DNA of 49,898 bases, taken from positions 1 through 49,898 of the forward strand of contig JANYDL010000054.1 of NCBI GenBank assembly GCA_025363635.1, given 5' to 3'. The translations under genes and the position numbers were made by a program. Positions 1 to 7,703 of this stretch are shown here, piece after piece. Each line of letters starts with the position of its first letter. Position 1 is the stretch's first letter. The stretch is from Actinomycetes bacterium (GTDB lineage: Bacteria; Actinomycetota; Actinomycetes; Nanopelagicales; Nanopelagicaceae). The notes under the pieces are model-generated. The model was not told the origin of the DNA, made no database searches, and saw only the letters and a list, made by a program, of their open reading frames with translations.

Positions 1-501
1 TCCCACGTAGCCCTAGTGACGCAAGAGCATCACATTTTTGAAGGCACGCTACGTGAGAACATCACTTTGGCCAACCCGGAAGCCTCCGACGACGACGTTT
101 GGCAAGCACTCAAAGCTGTTGATGCCGATGAGTGGGCTCGCAACCTCACTGATGGACTTTTCACCGAAGTGGGCACTGGTGGTGCTCGGCTTCTAGCTCC
201 GCAAGCACAGCAAATTGCTTTGGCGCGGTTAGTGCTTGCTGATCCTCAAACACTGATTCTTGATGAAGCAACTTCACTTCTAGATCAGCGCGCCGCTCGA
301 CATTTAGAATCATCACTCTCCGCCGTTCTTGCCGGTCGAACTGTCATCGCTATCGCTCACCGATTACAAACTGCTCACGATGCGGATGTCATCGCTGTGA
401 TTGAAGATGGGAAAATTAGCGAATGGGGCTCTCACGATGAGCTGATGGCGACAGATGGGGCTTATGCGCAACTTTGGAAATCTTGGAGAGATGAGAACTA
501 A
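1..501 (+). CDS. ABC exporter ATP-binding half, C-terminal part (partial)
   Basis: This is the end of an exporter-type ABC protein whose start lies left of the window; the frame is open to base 1 and the Q-loop (VTQEHHIF) is already in progress there. The remaining nucleotide-binding domain shows Walker B and D-loop (LILDEATSLLD) and an H-loop histidine (AIAHRLQT). The signature LSGGQ is replaced by LLAPQAQQ, so this half carries a degenerate signature beside an intact catalytic glutamate. In heterodimeric exporters such as TM287/288 that pattern marks the half whose partner has the degenerate Walker B, so I infer a partner gene upstream. The substrate cannot be told. Its stop overlaps the SulP gene's stop on the other strand by 4 bases. 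Confidence 0.88.
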   Translation, partial: SHVALVTQEHHIFEGTLRENITLANPEASDDDVWQALKAVDADEWARNLTDGLFTEVGTGGARLLAPQAQQIALARLVLADPQTLILDEATSLLDQRAARHLESSLSAVLAGRTVIAIAHRLQTAHDADVIAVIEDGKISEWGSHDELMATDGAYAQLWKSWRDEN

Positions 502-1754
502 GACTTCGCCTTGAAATGTAAGACTGCGTATAACATGATCCCGATTCCGATGCCCCAAATGAGATCGATTCCCAAAGTGGCTACAGCGGTAACTACCAAA
601 ACTGTTGCTTCACGTTTTGTTGTCCGGAGCGATTCTTTGAGCGATCGAGGATTAAGAATTCGATAACTCGTACCTAGTAATACTCCTGCGATAGCCGCCG
701 CTGGGATGTGGCTTACCCATGGCGCGGCCACTAACGCAACGAAGAGGAGCGCTACAGCGTGCAGAATTGCTGCCATTCGTGTCTGAGCATGCGCCCTTAC
801 ATTGACGCTACTTCTTGCTATAGCGCCAGTGGCAGGTAACCCTCCAAAAAGCGAGGCAATCGCGGTGCCAATGCCTTGTCCAAAAAGTTCGCGATTGGGG
901 TGGTATCGCTCTTCGGATGTCGTGTGGACCATTCCATCTGCCACTCTGGCCGAAAGCAGGGACTCAATCGCGCACAGCACAGCAATGAGAAATGCCGGCC
1001 AAATGAGGTGGGCGAAATCGCTGGCGTTTATTTCGTTGCCTTGCCATGCTCCGACACTTCGCGGGATGTTTCCAATTGTGTTGATATGTAGAGAAAAGAG
1101 TTGAACCACGATGAGCGCCACAACTATCGCAACGAAACTGGCGGGAATATGAATACGAATTTTCAATTTTCGGATCAGAGCCGGGTACGTGAACTTCACA
1201 CATAAAGTCAGAGCAACAATGGACAGGCTTGTCCAGTTAATCCCAATATCTAGCGCATTTGTGATTGTGTGCCACGCAACGACAAGACTTCGATCCCCTT
1301 CTCCTTTTTTGATTCCGAGGGCAAGTGGTATCTGTTGAAGAGCAATAACACAAGCGATTCCAGCGGTGAATCCTTCTACCACCGACCATGGCACTCGATT
1401 GATAATTTTGCCCAAACGCAGAACTGCCATCAAAATGACAATGGCTCCAGCGAGAAGACCTAGAAAAGGAATAGCGCGAATTCCATAAGAGTGAATGATG
1501 GGAATGAGAACTACTGTCATGGCCCCAGTAGGACCACTGACCTGATACTTTGAACCGCCAAAGACTGCAGCTAAAAAACCCGCGATTATTGCCGTGGTGA
1601 GTCCTGCGGCAGCGGAAGCCCCAGAAGTCAATCCGAATCCGAGAGCCAGTGGCAGCGCCACTACCGCCACCGTCACGCCTGCAATCAGATCCTTGGTGAA
1701 AGTTGTGCGGTCAAAACGATAATCATGACGCCTCGGTAAGAGGTTGTTGGGCAC
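498..1754 (-). CDS. SulP family anion transporter without STAS domain
   Basis: A 418-residue polytopic membrane protein with the SulP N-terminal signature (DLIAGVTVAVVALPLALGF, then SKYQVSGPTGAMT). Members move sulfate, bicarbonate or other anions, usually with Na+ or H+. Most bacterial SulP proteins run to 500 or more residues with a cytoplasmic STAS domain; this one ends right after the last membrane segment, so that regulatory domain is missing. The start is a GTG at 1754 with no clear Shine-Dalgarno sequence. Nothing beside it fixes the substrate; sulfate and bicarbonate are both possible. Confidence 0.9.
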   Translation of the reverse strand: MPNNLLPRRHDYRFDRTTFTKDLIAGVTVAVVALPLALGFGLTSGASAAAGLTTAIIAGFLAAVFGGSKYQVSGPTGAMTVVLIPIIHSYGIRAIPFLGLLAGAIVILMAVLRLGKIINRVPWSVVEGFTAGIACVIALQQIPLALGIKKGEGDRSLVVAWHTITNALDIGINWTSLSIVALTLCVKFTYPALIRKLKIRIHIPASFVAIVVALIVVQLFSLHINTIGNIPRSVGAWQGNEINASDFAHLIWPAFLIAVLCAIESLLSARVADGMVHTTSEERYHPNRELFGQGIGTAIASLFGGLPATGAIARSSVNVRAHAQTRMAAILHAVALLFVALVAAPWVSHIPAAAIAGVLLGTSYRILNPRSLKESLRTTKREATVLVVTAVATLGIDLIWGIGIGIMLYAVLHFKAKS

Positions 1755-1856
1755 AGTTGGATACCAATACTTTCCTGCAAAATTGATCGCACTTGGGTTG
1801 CTAGTCTCTGCAATACCTATGCTACCGCTACCCTCTAGGCAATTAAGTGCATCATT

Positions 1857-1884
1857 TCGACATTTGGGGCGCCCTTGCTAAAGT
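1857..1884 (+). promoter_or_regulatory. Predicted promoter of the amino-acid ABC transporter operon
   Basis: A -35-like TCGACA (1857-1862) and a -10-like TAAAGT (1879-1884) lie 16 bases apart. Six bases further on is A1891, the predicted +1, exactly at the start of the folded leader, giving an untranslated leader of about 96 bases. The positions are seen; promoter activity is inferred. Confidence 0.5.
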
Positions 1885-1890
1885 ATCGCG

Positions 1891-1962
1891 AGGTCATGAG
1901 AGACAGCGAATAGCCTCGGCTAGCTGTACGACTACCCTCCACCGTGGTGGGGCGATGACGCG
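1891..1962 (+). ncRNA. Candidate SAM-I/SAM-IV-like riboswitch leader
   Basis: The leader can fold into a closing stem (GTCAT 1893-1897 with ATGAC 1955-1959), a second arm (ACAGC 1903-1907 with GCTGT 1923-1927, inner TAGCC/GGCTA) and a third arm (CCAC 1939-1942 with GTGG 1947-1950). Order and sequence (GGTCATGAG, ACAGCG, AGCC-CGGCT, ACCCTCC, GGTGGGG, GATGAC) closely follow the SAM-IV core as I remember it. Differences: the CGGCAACC internal loop reads CGACTACC, and the 3' joining segment that makes the SAM-IV pseudoknot is missing. It may therefore be a SAM-I/IV variant or a related aptamer with another ligand. It sits between the predicted +1 and an amino-acid importer, where a riboswitch would be expected. 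Confidence 0.45.
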
Positions 1963-1986
1963 GAAAAGGACTCTGGTGAATACACA

Positions 1987-2847
1987 ATGAAATTAAAAAA
2001 GAAATTCATTCTTGGCGCGACGATTCTTTTGGCCCTAGGACTCACTTCATGTGCAAGCCAAAAGAGCGCTACGGAAACTGCAAGTGGGTCAACATCATCG
2101 ACCTGCACTCCCTCTTCACTAAAAACTGTTACTCCAAATTCTTTGACAGTCGCAACGGGCGCACCGGCATATGAACCATGGGTTCTTAACGACAAGCCAG
2201 AATCTGGGCAGGGTTTCGAGGCAGCAGTTGCCTATGCAGTCGCAAAACAATTGGGCTATGAAAACAGTGCTGTGAAATGGGTACGAACCACTTTTGACTC
2301 AGCAATTGCACCAGGACCTAAAACCTTTGACTTCAACATTCAGCAATATTCCATCACTGATGAGCGCGCGAAAGTCGTCGATTTCTCAAGTGCCTATTAC
2401 TTCTCTAATCAGGCAATCGTTTCTTCCAAGTCAAGCAAGATTGCTAAGGTCACAACAATCGCTGGACTTGCTGGAGCCAAACTTGGAGCAGCAGTTGGCT
2501 CAACTTCGTTGGATACCATCGAAAAACAGTTAGGGCTAAAGCCACAGGTCTTCAATGACAATGCTGCCGCTGTGTCCGCTCTCAAGAACGGCCAAATTGA
2601 TGGACTTGTCGTAGACCTCCCCACAGCCTTCTATCTCTCTGCTGCTGAAGTTCCTAACGGACTTATCGTTGGCCAGATAGAGAATCGTGATACGAACGAC
2701 AAGGGCGCCGGTCTTTTGCTTGCTAAAAACAGTCCCCTTACATCTTGCGTAACAAAAGCGTTGGATGCCGTGCGAGCAAGCGGCGAACTGCAGGCGATTC
2801 AAGATAAATGGCTGACAACTTCTGCTGGCGCGCCGGTCCTTAAGTAA
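1987..2847 (+). CDS. Amino-acid ABC transporter substrate-binding lipoprotein
   Basis: A 286-residue periplasmic-type binding protein of solute-binding family 3 (polar amino acids). It opens with a lysine-rich lipoprotein signal peptide and a lipobox LTSC with the anchoring cysteine at residue 22. A Thr/Ser-rich linker follows, then a two-lobed domain with family 3 landmarks (SITDERAKVVDFSSAYY; GAAVGSTS). It should deliver its ligand to the permease and ATPase downstream. The ATG at 1987 has only a weak GGTGAA 6 bases upstream and no in-frame alternative. The candidate riboswitch lies directly upstream, so expression may respond to a metabolite. The ligand is not visible; methionine, glutamate or a modified amino acid would fit the context. 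Confidence 0.92.
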   Translation: MKLKKKFILGATILLALGLTSCASQKSATETASGSTSSTCTPSSLKTVTPNSLTVATGAPAYEPWVLNDKPESGQGFEAAVAYAVAKQLGYENSAVKWVRTTFDSAIAPGPKTFDFNIQQYSITDERAKVVDFSSAYYFSNQAIVSSKSSKIAKVTTIAGLAGAKLGAAVGSTSLDTIEKQLGLKPQVFNDNAAAVSALKNGQIDGLVVDLPTAFYLSAAEVPNGLIVGQIENRDTNDKGAGLLLAKNSPLTSCVTKALDAVRASGELQAIQDKWLTTSAGAPVLK

Positions 2848-2863
2848 GGAGAGGCATCTCCTT
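2846..2863 (+). promoter_or_regulatory. Intergenic hairpin between binding protein and permease
   Basis: A perfect 7-bp inverted repeat, AAGGAGA-GGCA-TCTCCTT, begins at the stop codon of the binding protein and fills most of the gap to the permease. It buries the only Shine-Dalgarno-like AAGGAG. Such hairpins often stabilise the upstream message so that more binding protein than permease is made. No T-run follows, so a full terminator is unlikely. Confidence 0.5.
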
Positions 2864-2871
2864 CTAAACTC

Positions 2872-3786
2872 ATGTCATCGCTCAACGAAGGTGCGAAATC
2901 AGGTCCAGGATCCTCTGGCTTTGAAAATCGCACCTTCGTTGCGTGGAAACCAAGCGCTTTAGAACTTGAGCGCAGAAAGATCAGAAGCCAACAAAACCAA
3001 CGGAATATTCTCATCGCTGGTCTTTCAAGTGTGGTCGTTCTTGGTGCTTTGCTGGCAGTTCTGGTCACCTCGCCGGGTTGGAAAAGTTTGACCGATACTT
3101 TCTTTGCTTGGGCTTATGGTTTCGAAGTTTTTCCAAAAATCATTTTGGGTTTTACAACAAACATCATGTTGACTCTCATCGCAGCAAGTTGCGTCGCTGT
3201 GATTGGAATGACCTTAGCGTTAATTCGCACATCTCGCTCGCCTGCCCTAACCCCTTTCAGAATTCTTGCAACTATTTACGTGGACATATTCCGTGGGATC
3301 CCGATGCTTCTCATTATTCTTCTCGTAGGTTTTGGAGTTCCGGCGCTACGCCTTCGCGGTGTGACCAATAATGTTCTAATTCTCGGAACGACAGCCGTCG
3401 TCATCACTTACTCAGCCTATGTAGCAGAAGTCCTCCGCAGCGGAATTCTCACCGTCCATCCAAGCCAACGTGCCGCCGCACGATCACTTGGTTTATCTAA
3501 TTTCCAAACGCTGAGACATGTGGTCCTTCCTCAGGCCCTGCGACGAGTTACTCCCCCTCTCCTCAACGATCTTGTATCGCTCATCAAGGACACCGGCCTA
3601 GTCTCAATATTGGGTGTCACTGACGCGGTAAGAGCGGCGCAGATTTCCAGCTCCAGAAGCTTCAACTACACCCCTTATGTCATGGCGGCCATTCTCTTCC
3701 TACTCGTAACGATCCCATTGACGCGATTTACCGATAGAACGATGAGGCAGGCAATTGAGCGACAGAATGCGCAGGGCAATGCATGA
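2872..3786 (+). CDS. Amino-acid ABC transporter permease (HisM/GlnP type)
   Basis: A 304-residue inner-membrane subunit of a polar amino-acid importer. A hydrophilic N-terminal stretch of about 45 residues precedes the first membrane helix, longer than in typical GlnP proteins. The BPD_transp_1 domain follows, with the EAA loop that docks on the ATPase (RSLGLSNFQTLRHVVLPQAL). The DIFRGIPMLLIILLVGFG segment is typical of the family. The ATG at 2872 lacks a good ribosome-binding site apart from the hairpin-buried AAGGAG 20 bases upstream. It overlaps the ATPase gene by 4 bases (ATGA), pointing to coupled translation. Confidence 0.93.
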   Translation: MSSLNEGAKSGPGSSGFENRTFVAWKPSALELERRKIRSQQNQRNILIAGLSSVVVLGALLAVLVTSPGWKSLTDTFFAWAYGFEVFPKIILGFTTNIMLTLIAASCVAVIGMTLALIRTSRSPALTPFRILATIYVDIFRGIPMLLIILLVGFGVPALRLRGVTNNVLILGTTAVVITYSAYVAEVLRSGILTVHPSQRAAARSLGLSNFQTLRHVVLPQALRRVTPPLLNDLVSLIKDTGLVSILGVTDAVRAAQISSSRSFNYTPYVMAAILFLLVTIPLTRFTDRTMRQAIERQNAQGNA

Positions 3787-4532
3787 ATACCCCCGTGCTT
3801 TCCCTCGATGGAGTTCGCAAATCTTTTGGAACCGATGTCGTCCTCGAGGATATTTCCTTTGACGTACCGGTTCACACCGCTACGGTCTTCATCGGCGCCT
3901 CTGGTTCAGGTAAGTCCACCCTTTTGCGCTGTATCAATCTTCTCGATGGAATAGATGACGGCGTGATCAGCCTTGATGGGGAATCAATAAGCGATCCACG
4001 CATCAATACCGATGAAGTGCGACGAAAATTGGGAATGGTTTTTCAATCATTTAATTTGTTTCCACATATGACGGTCATGGAAAACGTGACTCTTGCGCCC
4101 ATTCGCGTTCAAGGGCTATCAAAATCAGATGCGCAGGAGCAAGCGGCAGAACTTCTCAAAAGATTTGGGCTTCTCGATAAATCTGAAAGCTACCCTGATC
4201 GACTCAGCGGCGGCCAGCAACAACGTGTTGCGATCATTAGATCCCTAGCTGTCCGCCCGCGATTACTACTCTTAGATGAGATTACTTCCGCCTTGGATCC
4301 CGTTCTGGTCAATGAAGTGCTCAGCACTGTACGTGATTTGAAACGTGATGGTATGACGATGGTTTTAGCAACTCATGAAATGGGTTTTGCAAAACAAGTG
4401 GCTGACGAGGTTTGCTTTCTCCACGAAGGGCGAATTGTGGAATGGGGTCCGCCTGCACAAGTCCTAGACTCTCCGCAGGATTATCGAACGAGAGATTTTC
4501 TCAAGAGGGTTCATGAAGCCGGTCGCTTGTAG
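3783..4532 (+). CDS. Amino-acid ABC transporter ATP-binding protein (GlnQ type)
   Basis: A 249-residue ATPase that powers the importer from the cytoplasmic face. All motifs are intact: Walker A GASGSGKST, Q-loop VFQSFNLFPHMTV, signature LSGGQQQRVAI, Walker B LLLLDEITSALDP and switch histidine ATHEMGF. Length and motif spelling are standard for the polar amino-acid (GlnQ/HisP) group. It overlaps the permease by 4 bases and the next gene by 1 base, so all four genes probably share one transcript. Confidence 0.95.
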   Translation: MNTPVLSLDGVRKSFGTDVVLEDISFDVPVHTATVFIGASGSGKSTLLRCINLLDGIDDGVISLDGESISDPRINTDEVRRKLGMVFQSFNLFPHMTVMENVTLAPIRVQGLSKSDAQEQAAELLKRFGLLDKSESYPDRLSGGQQQRVAIIRSLAVRPRLLLLDEITSALDPVLVNEVLSTVRDLKRDGMTMVLATHEMGFAKQVADEVCFLHEGRIVEWGPPAQVLDSPQDYRTRDFLKRVHEAGRL

Positions 4533-5329
4533 TGGATGAGATTCCTAATCTTCGAATAATTCCGGGAGATCCACTTTCGCCTTTCATTCTGCATGTTCCA
4601 CATTCATCTCGCTTCATCCCAGATGAGGTACGTTCTGACATTCTCCTAACAGATGAAGATCTGAAAAATGAACTAGATGAGATGACCGATTCTCATACGG
4701 AGGTTCTAGCCGAAACCGCGGCCAGAGAATCAAAGATACGGCCTTGGATATTTCTTAACACTTTATCTCGTCTCGTAATCGATCCAGAACGTTTTCCTGA
4801 TGCCAGAGAACAAATGAATACGATAGGAATGGGTGCTGTTTATCAATCGACTTCAACGGGAAAAAACCTACGTCGCCCCGATGAGGGTAAAGAAAAGGAT
4901 TTACTTGAAAAATTTTTTCATCCTTATGCTCGCGTTTTCGAAAATTTCGTCACTCGCCGTCTTTCAACTCTCGATCAAGTCATCATCGTTGATGTGCACT
5001 CATACCGAGCTCGTATTCACATGAATTCCTTGAACAAAGGCCTACGACGTCCTGCGATATGTATAGGAGTAGATGGCTTTCACACCCCAGAATGGTTGCA
5101 AGAAAGAGCCAAGAAATGCTTCAGCCAAATCGGTGACATCGCCATCAACGAGCCTTACTCGGGTACTTATGTGCCACTTACTAAATGGGGCGTGGACGCG
5201 AAGGTTTCATCAATAATGATGGAAAATCGCGCTGACACTTTTGTAGATGATTCGCTACGGCTGACACAAGGTTTTAAGCCGCTTGCTCAAGCGCTAACAA
5301 ATTTCTTGAACGAAGGATCTAAGCCTTAA
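4532..5329 (+). CDS. N-formylglutamate amidohydrolase family enzyme
   Basis: A 265-residue member of the FGase family (N-formylglutamate amidohydrolase fold). The N-terminal LHVPHSSRFIPDEVR and the VDVHSYRAR region carry the histidines and acidic residues expected to bind the catalytic metal. The classical enzyme releases formate from N-formyl-L-glutamate, the last step of one histidine-degradation route. No other hut gene is in the window, so the true substrate may be another N-acylated amino acid. The GTG start overlaps the ATPase stop by one base, tying it to the importer: I infer that the imported compound or its derivative is deacylated here. The 3' end overlaps the opposing FAH gene by 11 bases. 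Confidence 0.8.
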   Translation: MDEIPNLRIIPGDPLSPFILHVPHSSRFIPDEVRSDILLTDEDLKNELDEMTDSHTEVLAETAARESKIRPWIFLNTLSRLVIDPERFPDAREQMNTIGMGAVYQSTSTGKNLRRPDEGKEKDLLEKFFHPYARVFENFVTRRLSTLDQVIIVDVHSYRARIHMNSLNKGLRRPAICIGVDGFHTPEWLQERAKKCFSQIGDIAINEPYSGTYVPLTKWGVDAKVSSIMMENRADTFVDDSLRLTQGFKPLAQALTNFLNEGSKP

Positions 5330-6164
5330 CCACTCGAGATCGAATAGTTCCGAGACCTTCTACTCCAGTCTCGATAATCTCTCCACCGTGGATATACTTT
5401 TCGGGCTTGAAACCCATACCTACTCCTTGTGGAGTTCCGGTATTGATAACGTCCCCAGCTTTCAATTCCATGAATTGCGTGATGTACCAAATGCAATGGT
5501 CAATGCCAAAGATCAAATCACTGGTACGTGAATCCTGACGCTTCTCACCATCCACGGTGCACCACAAGCGAACATCCGTAGGGTCAAAAGAATCAGCAGT
5601 AACAATCCAAGGACCCATGGGGTTGAAAGTTGGAAATGACTTTCCCTTAACCCATTGACCGCTTCGCTCAATCTGCCAGTGTCGCTCCGATACGTCCTGT
5701 GAAATGGTGTAACCAAGGACGTGATCTTTTACCTGATCTACGGAATCGAGGTAGAGAGCATCTTTGCCAATCACAACGCACACCTCTACTTCGTAATCGG
5801 TTTTCTCCGATCCTTTGGGGACGACAATGTCATCAAACCCTCCAATAACCGTGTCAGGTGCCTTCATAAAAATAACTGGCTCTGCCGGTGGAGTAGCCCC
5901 AGTTTCCAGAGCATGTTGAAGATAATTTAATCCAACGCAGATCACTTTTGTTGGCCGAGCCACCGGTGAACCGAGTCGATAATCTGCAAGAGCCACCCTT
6001 GGTCGTCCACTTAGGTCCAAAGCCCGAACTTTTTCCATCGCGCCCGCGTGCAATCCATCGCGGCTCCAATCTCCCACGACATCATCAACAAAAACGGCTT
6101 CTGTATCGCTCACAATTACTGCCGCACGTTCTTTTCCAAATTCGCCTAAGCGACCAACTCTCAT
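5319..6164 (-). CDS. Fumarylacetoacetate hydrolase family protein, likely 2-keto-3-deoxy sugar-acid dehydratase
   Basis: A 281-residue FAH-family protein. The short N-terminal region is followed by the catalytic fold with KVICVGLNYLQHALETG, a metal-binding set around YEVEVCVVIGKDA, and GDVINTGTPQGVGMG. The family includes acylpyruvases, 2-keto-3-deoxy-L-fuconate-pathway enzymes and 2-keto-3-deoxy-pentonate dehydratases. The gene abuts the aldehyde dehydrogenase (its ATG directly follows that gene's TAA) and its Shine-Dalgarno AGGAG lies inside that gene. That pairing favours a dehydratase making 2,5-dioxopentanoate, which the dehydrogenase would oxidise to 2-oxoglutarate. The family call is firm; the substrate is inferred. 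Confidence 0.85.
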   Translation of the reverse strand: MRVGRLGEFGKERAAVIVSDTEAVFVDDVVGDWSRDGLHAGAMEKVRALDLSGRPRVALADYRLGSPVARPTKVICVGLNYLQHALETGATPPAEPVIFMKAPDTVIGGFDDIVVPKGSEKTDYEVEVCVVIGKDALYLDSVDQVKDHVLGYTISQDVSERHWQIERSGQWVKGKSFPTFNPMGPWIVTADSFDPTDVRLWCTVDGEKRQDSRTSDLIFGIDHCIWYITQFMELKAGDVINTGTPQGVGMGFKPEKYIHGGEIIETGVEGLGTIRSRVVKA

Positions 6165-7628
6165 TTAATTGCTCCTATTTTCGTAAGTAAGCGATGATAG
6201 CAACTCATCTTGAAACCCTTGGAAAGAAATCGGTCGTAAGAATCGTGTGATGGCATGGATGCCCACTGACGTATGTAGCGGTGAAGTTGCTGCTGGATAA
6301 GGGCCGCCATGATGTTGTCCAGTTGTGACAGCCACCCCCGTTGGCCACGAATTCCAAGTGATACGTCCAGCAATTCGAGTAAGAGAGGAAAGTATGTCCT
6401 TCACACCTTCATCGGACTCGTGAGCAAATATCGACGCCACAAGAGCACCTTCAAGTTGATTGATAATGCTTAAAGCGGATTCGACATTCTCGTATGTAAT
6501 GACGATTCCAGTTGGTCCAAAATATTCACGGTGCAAGTCTTCCAAGGTAGATATCTGACTGGTTTGGAAAATGTGGACTTGGGCATCGGTGTAAAGACCC
6601 TTGGCAGGTGCTTCCTTTGCCTTAATGATAATCCCCTGAGTTGATGACGAAAGAATTGCACGGTTGCGATCATGCAATTCTTTAGTCGCCGGGCTCAAAA
6701 ATGGTTGGGCTTCTCGGCCTGAGAGATTGTTTTCCAAAGCCGATAAGAATTCTTCGTTACGCGGTACAAAAAGAATGCTCGGATTTGTGCAGAACTGCCC
6801 ATTGCCTAATAAGAGAGAGTCTAAATATGCCACCGCAAATTGGGTTGGATCAGCAAGTGCAGAGGAGGTGGCCACCACGGGGTTGATGCTTCCCAATTCA
6901 CCATAAAAAGGGATGGGACTAATTCGCGCTTGCGCCATATCAAAAAGCGCTCGACCACCGGATTTCGATCCCGTGAATGAACCGGCGCTAATACGCGGAT
7001 CGGAAATGACGACCTTTCCAAATTCATGTCCATGTCCCAGTCCAATAATCCCAGTAGGAGCCCCGGACTTTACTAGAGCATCAAGGGCGATATCAAAGAC
7101 TTTTTGGGAGGTTTGCGGATGAGCAGAGTGGGCTTTGATCACCACCGAGCAACCGGCCGCCAAGGCAGAGGCTGTATCTCCACCCAAAACACTAAATGCA
7201 AAGGGGAAATTGCTCGCTCCGAAAACAACGATCGGGCCAAGCCCGACAGTAGTACGAACAAAACGAGGATGGCCAGCAGGTAGCGGTCCATCAACCGCAG
7301 CATCCAAGTGACTATCTACAAAATCTCCAGATTCAAGTGCCCCAGCAAAGGTTCTGATCTGGAAAGTAGTGCGACCCACTTCGCCGGCTAAACGTCCTAT
7401 CCCTAATCCCGTTTCTCGATCGGCAATGGCAACAAGTGCTTCGCTCTGCGCATCTAGGGCATCGGCGACCGCGCGGAGGGCAAAGGCTCTCTTGCGTGGT
7501 GAAGTTCTCGACCAGGTTGAGAAAGCGCTGGCCGCTGCACCCACGATGCCATCAATTTCATTGTTAGTTGTCGCAGAAAATTCCGGACCAAAAGCTTCCC
7601 CTGTGCGAGGATCTAAAGAGCGAATCAC
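6165..7628 (-). CDS. Aldehyde dehydrogenase (NADP+), alpha-ketoglutarate-semialdehyde dehydrogenase type
   Basis: A 487-residue aldehyde dehydrogenase of the divergent NADP-dependent group that includes 2,5-dioxovalerate dehydrogenases. Diagnostic stretches are GPIVVFGASNFPFAFSVLGG and CSVVIKAHSAHPQTS for cofactor binding, ELGSINPVV with the general-base glutamate, and NGQFCTNPS with the catalytic cysteine. Such enzymes finish oxidative pentose, galactarate or hydroxyproline routes by turning 2,5-dioxopentanoate into 2-oxoglutarate. The GTG start at 7628 has a strong AAGGAGA site. It is first of a two-gene unit with the FAH-family gene; the aldolase, dehydratase or transporter of such a route is not in the window. 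Confidence 0.87.
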   Translation of the reverse strand: MIRSLDPRTGEAFGPEFSATTNNEIDGIVGAAASAFSTWSRTSPRKRAFALRAVADALDAQSEALVAIADRETGLGIGRLAGEVGRTTFQIRTFAGALESGDFVDSHLDAAVDGPLPAGHPRFVRTTVGLGPIVVFGASNFPFAFSVLGGDTASALAAGCSVVIKAHSAHPQTSQKVFDIALDALVKSGAPTGIIGLGHGHEFGKVVISDPRISAGSFTGSKSGGRALFDMAQARISPIPFYGELGSINPVVATSSALADPTQFAVAYLDSLLLGNGQFCTNPSILFVPRNEEFLSALENNLSGREAQPFLSPATKELHDRNRAILSSSTQGIIIKAKEAPAKGLYTDAQVHIFQTSQISTLEDLHREYFGPTGIVITYENVESALSIINQLEGALVASIFAHESDEGVKDILSSLTRIAGRITWNSWPTGVAVTTGQHHGGPYPAATSPLHTSVGIHAITRFLRPISFQGFQDELLSSLTYENRSN

Positions 7629-7703
7629 ACCTTCTCCTTAATGACGAGTTGTTTGCGAATTACTTCGCTTTTACGCAAGACGAATGAGAAATGCAATTGA
7701 TAC

